In this document: piece by piece, positions 62,449 to 64,000 of the stretch
How positions within the stretch are numbered: the stretch's first letter is position 1
Layout of the letters: each line of letters opens with the position of its first letter
NCBI RefSeq assembly: GCF_001723285.1
Contig: NZ_LPWG01000011.1
Location: forward strand, 1-64,000
Length of the DNA: 64,000 nucleotides
Direction: 5' to 3'
Origin: Methyloceanibacter methanicus
Lineage (GTDB): Bacteria > Pseudomonadota > Alphaproteobacteria > Rhizobiales > Methyloligellaceae
Position numbers and translations under genes: made by a program
Notes under the pieces: model-generated
Database searches by the model: none
What the model saw: only the letters and a program-made list of their open reading frames with translations
Told to the model about the DNA's origin: nothing

Positions 62449-62859
62449 ATGCGACTGAACCCATACCTGAACTTTCCAGGCACCTGCCGCGAAGCCTTCA
62501 CAGCCTACCAGAAAATCCTCGGCGGCGACATCGTGGCCATGATGACCTTCGCCGAGATGCCGGGCGACTATACCCCGCCGCCTGAACTCAAAGACATGAT
62601 CGCGCACGCGCGCCTCGCCATCGGAGATCAGGTCCTGATGGCCTCCGATGCCGGCCCGGATCACTACAAGCCGATGCAGGGCACGTCCGTCACGCTCAAT
62701 ATCGACGATCCGGACGAGGCCGAACGCACCTACGCCACGCTCGCCGAGGGAGGCGCCGCCGAGATGCCGCTTCAGGAGACCTTCTGGGCCTTCAAATTCG
62801 GCACGCTGACGGATCGCTTCGGAACACGCTGGATGATCAATTGCATGAAACCGGACTGA
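62449..62859 (+). CDS. VOC/PhnB-like protein, second copy
   Basis: A 136-residue PhnB-type VOC protein: RLNPYLNFPGTCREAFTAYQ, GGDIVAMMTFAEMPG, DMIAHARLAIGDQVLMASDA and TFWAFKFGTLTDRFGTRWMI cover the domain. It is shorter than the VOC protein at 61074 and belongs to a different subgroup. Start ATG 62449; an AGCTC ribosome-binding region is weak. It is part of the same forward run of genes. Confidence 0.88.
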   Translation: MRLNPYLNFPGTCREAFTAYQKILGGDIVAMMTFAEMPGDYTPPPELKDMIAHARLAIGDQVLMASDAGPDHYKPMQGTSVTLNIDDPDEAERTYATLAEGGAAEMPLQETFWAFKFGTLTDRFGTRWMINCMKPD

Positions 62860-62931
62860 GGCCAAAGGGACTGACCAACACGGTGCCGTCCGGTTCTCAG
62901 GCGAGGCCCCGGCACAATAGGGAGACACACA

Positions 62932-63459
62932 ATGACCGAGACGACGACATCCGAAGAAAACGCCGAGGGCACGTGCATGCAGCCCGAACCTCAAGAGGAG
63001 CATGACTGGTTGCACAGGCTGATCGGGAACTGGCGCTTCGAAGGCGAATGCGTCATGGGGCCCGACCAGCCGCCCATGAAGAGCACGGGCGAAACAACGG
63101 TCCGCTCGCTCGGCGGTCTGTGGATCTTGTGCGAGGGCACAGGCGATGCGCCGGACGGCACGCCCGTGAACAGCATCATCACGTTGGGCTACGATCCGCA
63201 GAAGAAGCGCTTCGTCGGCAGTTTCATTGCTTCGTGCATGACCCATCTTTGGATCTATGACGGAAAGCTGGACGAGAGCGGCAAGGTCCTCACGCTCGAC
63301 ACGCAAGGGCCGAGCTTCTCAGGCGATGGGAGCCTTGTCCCCTACCAGGACATCGTCGAGATCGAGAGCGACGATCACTGGATCCTGAAATCCCGGACAC
63401 CGGGCGAAGACGGCGCGTGGGTCGAATTCATGACGGGGCATTACCGGCGCACGGCCTAG
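62932..63459 (+). CDS. DUF1579 protein
   Basis: A 175-residue protein of DUF1579: EEHDWLHRLIGNWRFEGECV, STGETTVRSLGGLWILCEGT, SIITLGYDPQKKRFVGSFIA and TGHYRRTA. It predicts a beta-barrel-like fold that binds a small ligand. The ATG follows GGGAGACACACA. It closes the cluster of small-molecule-binding genes. The enzymatic role is unknown. Confidence 0.88.
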   Translation: MTETTTSEENAEGTCMQPEPQEEHDWLHRLIGNWRFEGECVMGPDQPPMKSTGETTVRSLGGLWILCEGTGDAPDGTPVNSIITLGYDPQKKRFVGSFIASCMTHLWIYDGKLDESGKVLTLDTQGPSFSGDGSLVPYQDIVEIESDDHWILKSRTPGEDGAWVEFMTGHYRRTA

Positions 63460-63460
63460 G

Positions 63461-64000
63461 TCAGCGGCGCCGTTCCCGGCCGAACAGTCCCTCATGTTCG
63501 GGGCGCCGTTCGCGCGTGCCTTCGCGGGCGCGCGCCGCTTCGCCTTCGTGCCCGAAGATGCCGAGACCGAGCGGCCCGCGTTCCTCCTCGCGCCGCTCCC
63601 CCTCGCGCTCTTCCGGAGCCGCCGTATGGATCACATGGCAGGGCCGGTGACGAACCTCGTCCATTTTGGGCTGGATGATGTGGTCGAGCGCGTTGAACGG
63701 AAAGGCGAGCGATCCGGCGAGCGCGTTCAACACCGGCGCGCCTTCGAGATGAAGCTTAGGATGGTCGAGATTGCCCTGGATGGCGAAGGGCTGCGAGGTC
63801 TCGATGAGCTCCCGCTGCAAGGGCTGCGGCTTGAAGCGCAAATCGATGGTCTCGCGCCGCAGGTTCACATAGCCCACGCCGACGATCTGGACTTCGCGGG
63901 TCTCGAACACGAGGCCGTGGGTGGTTGCACGGCCCTCGTCGAACGCGAACGGGGCGACCACGCAGACGAGTTCGGCACCGCCGCCGTCGCGCCCGCGCGA
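63461..64000 (-). CDS. AsmA-like protein, C-terminal part (runs off the window end)
   Basis: The reverse strand encodes about 180 residues of an AsmA-family protein. Typical parts are CVVAPFAFDEGRATTHGLVF, VGVGYVNLRRETIDLRFKPQ and FAIQGNLDHPKLHLEG, followed by NALAGSLAFPFNALDHIIQP. These proteins bridge inner and outer membranes and help lipid transport. A Glu/Arg-rich tail of 70 residues ends it. The N-terminal part lies outside the window. Confidence 0.82.
   Translation of the reverse strand, partial: SRGRDGGGAELVCVVAPFAFDEGRATTHGLVFETREVQIVGVGYVNLRRETIDLRFKPQPLQRELIETSQPFAIQGNLDHPKLHLEGAPVLNALAGSLAFPFNALDHIIQPKMDEVRHRPCHVIHTAAPEEREGERREEERGPLGLGIFGHEGEAARAREGTRERRPEHEGLFGRERRR

Noticed and set aside
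1-64000. tRNA, rRNA, IS elements, prophage or origin features
   Set aside because: No T-arm/anticodon pattern, transposase, integrase, phage structural gene, DnaA-box cluster or att-like pair was seen in either strand.

Overview
The window is GC-rich DNA from an alphaproteobacterium, most likely of the order Hyphomicrobiales (Rhizobiales). Pointers to this are rcdA (DUF1465), a GapR/DUF2312 gene, DUF1013, DUF1192, DUF1244, DUF1036 and DUF4164 genes, a split three-gene transhydrogenase (pntAa-pntAb-pntB) behind a short aa3-oxidase subunit IV gene, and the efp-suhB-MotA/TolQ-OmpA gene order. The genus cannot be fixed from sequence alone. No tRNA, rRNA, prophage, IS element or CRISPR array was seen.

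Layout. 1-3.4 kb: porin (partial), ymdB, a probable 6S RNA, zapA and a DUF4164 coiled-coil gene. 3.6-9.1 kb: ThiE-like protein, Sel1-repeat protein, efp, suhB and a MotA/MotB-like stator pair. 9.1-10.1 kb: an A/T-richer HEPN-domain gene, probably acquired. 10.1-18.5 kb: ABC exporter, DoxD-type protein, rpmE, ppsA with a Crp/Fnr regulator, rcdA with a structured upstream RNA, DUF1192. 18.5-24.6 kb: quinone oxidoreductase, YheT-type hydrolase, collagen-like lipoprotein, DUF1013, a 29-residue membrane protein and an acyl-CoA synthetase. 24.6-25.8 kb: a second accessory patch (GIY-YIG/MUG113-type protein plus an orphan). 26-38.4 kb: tautomerase, DUF1622, a B12-binding radical SAM protein, TfoX-N, cupin, SH3 repeat protein, cytochrome c, two DUF465 genes, purE-purK, rpsU, Rieske protein and hydrolase. 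38.8-42.1 kb: transhydrogenase and cytochrome oxidase IV. 42.2-50 kb: VOC-cupin-DoxX group, ABC1 kinase, EEP nuclease, DUF411, M3 peptidase. 50-55.3 kb: sigma-54 activator, L,D-transpeptidase and DUF882 wall-type peptidase. 55.3-60.1 kb: gapR, DUF1244, N-formylglutamate amidohydrolase, DUF1036, pyk, TPR protein, rpmJ. 60.3-63.5 kb: an ArsR/AHSA1/VOC/YCII/DUF1579 cluster, then a partial AsmA-like gene.

The most important overall observation is technical. At least ten genes are broken by reading-frame shifts, and in every case the shift is the one produced by loss of single bases, usually in a short homopolymer. This points to systematic one-base deletions in the sequence rather than to pseudogenes, so the split genes should be read as probably intact in the organism.

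Other points of interest are a terminator-ended structured RNA with a CtrA-like box upstream of rcdA, a 29-residue membrane protein behind an FNR/FixK-like box, a HEPN protein next to a stator pair, short tandem duplications that overlap stop codons at four loci, and a promoter plus terminator hairpin running right up to the purE start.
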